Both the position numbers and the translations under genes were made by a program. A stretch of DNA of 64,000 bases, taken from positions 301,409 through 365,408 of the forward strand of contig NW_017802536.1 in assembly GCF_001625305.1 (NCBI RefSeq). The letters run 5' to 3'. The notes under the pieces are model-generated. The model saw only the letters and a list, made by a program, of their open reading frames with translations, was not told the DNA's origin and did not search any database. The stretch comes from Branchiostoma belcheri (taxonomy: Eukaryota > Chordata > Leptocardii > Amphioxiformes > Branchiostomatidae). How positions within the stretch are numbered: position 1 is the stretch's first letter; every line of letters begins with the position of its first letter. This document shows positions 62,045 through 64,000 of this stretch, one piece after another.

Positions 62045-63576
62045 CATACATACAGACACACAAACATACACGTACACACATACACACATACATGCGCAGA
62101 GGGAGAGAGAGACACACACACAGACACACTCACACACAATCAATTAGCTTGACCGAAAACAATACTTCCGTGCTAATTGTAATGAAAATAAAGTATGATT
62201 TTTTTCGTCATATTTTAGTACTATACAAAATGTTATTGAGAGAATCTAAAATCTTACCTGAAGCACTAAAATTACCGTTTAAAGAAAAAAAGATTAGTAT
62301 AATAAAGAAGGATTTATGGGACAATACATGTTAATTAACATAGCAAAATACGTCTCTGCAGATATTTCCGCTATTTTAATACTCTTACTGATAATGGTAC
62401 AAGTGATTAAGTTCCGTTTGAACCAAACTATCTGAAAGGAACTGAGGAAAACCTTATTCTCTTGACTTCAATCACCTACCGGCAGGTCCAGTCATCCCTT
62501 GACCGCCACGACTGCCCTTCTCTCCTCTAAGTCCGGCCTCTCCTTGGACGCCTTTTTGGCCTTCTGGTCCAACCGGCCCCCGGTCACCTAATAAATTGTA
62601 GTTCAACATGAAGCAATAATTAGACTGATTTATGTCACAATGTACATGTATCACAGTATAGTCATTTATACATATAAGAATAGGATATTACAAATACATT
62701 GTCTTATAGCTTACGATGCTATTTTTTTACTTATTTTCGGCTGTAACAGACAATTGTGAAAGAGCTGAGATGCGCTCTGAGAATAAGGAATATGTAATTT
62801 GCCAGATCAATAATGGCTATAAGCTTGATATAAGCTCACCTGCTTCCCCCTTCGCACCAGGTTCACCAATATCACCCATTAGTCCCCTCGGTCCTATCAG
62901 AGGGAGAGTCAATAGTATGTTGTATCTTTGTCACTTATAGAAATGATCTGTTTAGATATATTACAAGTACGTTCCCGTACTTCCAATACTTGATTAATAT
63001 TGAAAAATTCCTCTTTCTTATGCGCTTTGATCATCCTGTATTAAACAAACCCATTTCAAATTATATTTTTGACATCGCTAAGAAACGAGAAGAAGCTGAA
63101 CCTCTGTATTAGTGTAGTTTCAGAGCTATTTGTACTGCAAACATATTACCCTTTCATCTGTTCACCTGTACTTAGCCCGATACGATAGGGCATGAATGTA
63201 CAATAAAGTTTATTATTATAAAACTACGCTAAAATATCCGGCGTATAAGGAAACTTCATCGCCAGGAAAACAAACTACTTAGAACAAGGAGCTACCATTT
63301 TCTACTTGCCTGGTCCTTTCACCTCATCACACTTGCCTAATTTTCATTCGGTTCCATTCCACTGCATAGTGAATTGAGTCAAATCTATTTGAGTGATGTC
63401 CAGCATTGGCATGCATATCTTATTCTTGCATACATGTATTCATGAAATGAATCTGATAGTTTCGGTCCAATATTCAATAGAAGCTGGCTATTCCTTTTTT
63501 TTTGCATACCCATGAAACTTACCCATTTCTCCTTTCTGACCAGACTCGCCCTTTTCACCTTGAAAACCCTTTGGCC
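58117..63576 (-). CDS. Type IV collagen alpha chain, 3' part (5' end outside window)
   Basis: Basement-membrane collagen. Exons in transcription order (complement): 63523-63576, 62840-62893, 62480-62587, 61772-61897, 61317-61388, 60656-60763, 60370-60414, 60176-60247, 59733-59888, 58870-59174, 58117-58407. All borders are GT/AG. The first seven encode 63 uninterrupted Gly-X-Y triplets (189 aa); all have lengths divisible by 9 (54, 54, 108, 126, 72, 108, 45) and split the glycine codon after its first base, a habit of collagen IV genes. The eighth exon (72 bp) has three triplets, then a hydrophobic linker ([17 protein letters not shown]). The last three exons encode the NC1 domain. The chain is incomplete at the N-terminal side because the gene runs past 64000. 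Whether it is alpha1-like or alpha2-like is not decided. Confidence 0.92.
59204..59282. repeat. Two tandem 39-bp units in collagen intron
   Basis: TTCTTTGATTAGATTTGATT and TTCTTTGACTATCTAATA are repeated once with one base change. Confidence 0.8.
61936..62138. repeat. CA-rich microsatellite in collagen intron
   Basis: About 200 bp of interrupted CACACA and CATACATA units, immediately upstream (in transcription) of the 126-bp collagen exon at 61772-61897. The long ORFs crossing it on both strands are artefacts of the repeat. Confidence 0.9.
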
Positions 63577-64000
63577 CTGAAACAAGACAACACATCAGAA
63601 TCAGAATTCAGCCCTGTATGTCAAGGCTGCGAGATATGTTGTAAATATGTTGATACAAACAAATAAACCAATTATATATACGCCTGGCGACCTCCGTCTT
63701 GTATAGCCACATGGTGAACTACATCATTCACCCGGACGGAGGCCTGGCGAACCCCGTCTGTATCAGCCAAATCTTGGAGAGGAGATAGGCGCCGCCAAGA
63801 TTATAAGCCTGAGGAGTCATCGTGACAAGTCCAGACATGCTGCTGGCTGTCATGATGCCCCTACGGCCGTGAAGGCTATGGGACTTACATACATACATAT
63901 ACACCAAGATCACCTTCCGGCAAAACTTGTGTGCTCCCGTGTAGAGTGTGGAGGGAAATAGTCATATGAGTTCCATAACACTTTTACTCAGACGAAAGAG
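63577..64000. other. Collagen intron at window edge
   Basis: No exon recognised. A partly repeated GGCGAACCCCGTCTGTAT-type motif near 63680-63770 looks repetitive. The next upstream collagen exon must lie beyond 64000. Confidence 0.4.

Noticed and set aside
61746..62147. 133-codon and overlapping ORFs on both strands
   Set aside because: They cross a CA/TG microsatellite and translate to His-Thr or Cys-Val repeats; the only real coding part is the minus-strand collagen exon at 61772-61897.

Overview
The window is eukaryotic DNA from an invertebrate deuterostome, most likely a lancelet (Branchiostoma). This rests on four chordate-style, intron-rich genes for secretory-pathway and extracellular-matrix proteins, a dense and diverse load of short transposons, retroposed fragments and microsatellites, and signs of high allelic divergence. 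The species call is an inference from sequence style, not from a search. Two 20-base N runs mark assembly gaps (33958-33977 and 46455-46474).

Layout. (1) 1-7630 and 12145-20340 are the two arms of a tandem segmental duplication. Each carries a two-exon minus-strand gene for protein O-mannose kinase (POMK) and a long shared flank ending in the tail of a Penelope-like retroelement. The arms differ by clean insertions that act as natural filled/empty site pairs: a piggyBac-like MITE with TTAA duplications, a tRNA-derived SINE with a 27-bp duplication, a 107-bp foldback, a 1.2-kb insertion and a 277-bp inverted element with a hammerhead-ribozyme-like core. (2) 7770-12145 and 20340-28900 are gene-poor and filled with MITEs, a broken non-LTR retrotransposon, a possible LTR and microsatellites. 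(3) 29073-36279, plus strand, is a galactose-3-O-sulfotransferase gene whose exons 4-6 appear twice around an N gap, probably two alleles placed in tandem. (4) 36280-44300 is repeat-rich and holds another Penelope tail and a non-LTR fragment. (5) 44314-55821, plus strand, is a five-exon NXPE-family gene; its 6.6-kb third intron contains a 3.0-kb transposon with about 0.9-kb terminal inverted repeats. (6) 58117-63576, minus strand, is the 3' end of a type IV collagen alpha-chain gene: eight phase-1 exons carrying Gly-X-Y sequence and a complete 12-cysteine NC1 domain in three exons. Its 5' part lies beyond the window.

POMK phosphorylates O-mannose on alpha-dystroglycan, a matrix receptor; Gal3ST-type enzymes sulfate galactose on glycolipids or glycoproteins; NXPE proteins have a PC-esterase fold; collagen IV forms the basement-membrane network. 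All four act in the secretory pathway or matrix, but nothing shows co-regulation. Exon borders were placed by hand from GT/AG sites, reading phase and family similarity. The most interesting non-gene signal is a set of four hammerhead-like RNA cores tied to Penelope-like relics (7338-7379, 7476-7523, 20136-20183, 36496-36543).
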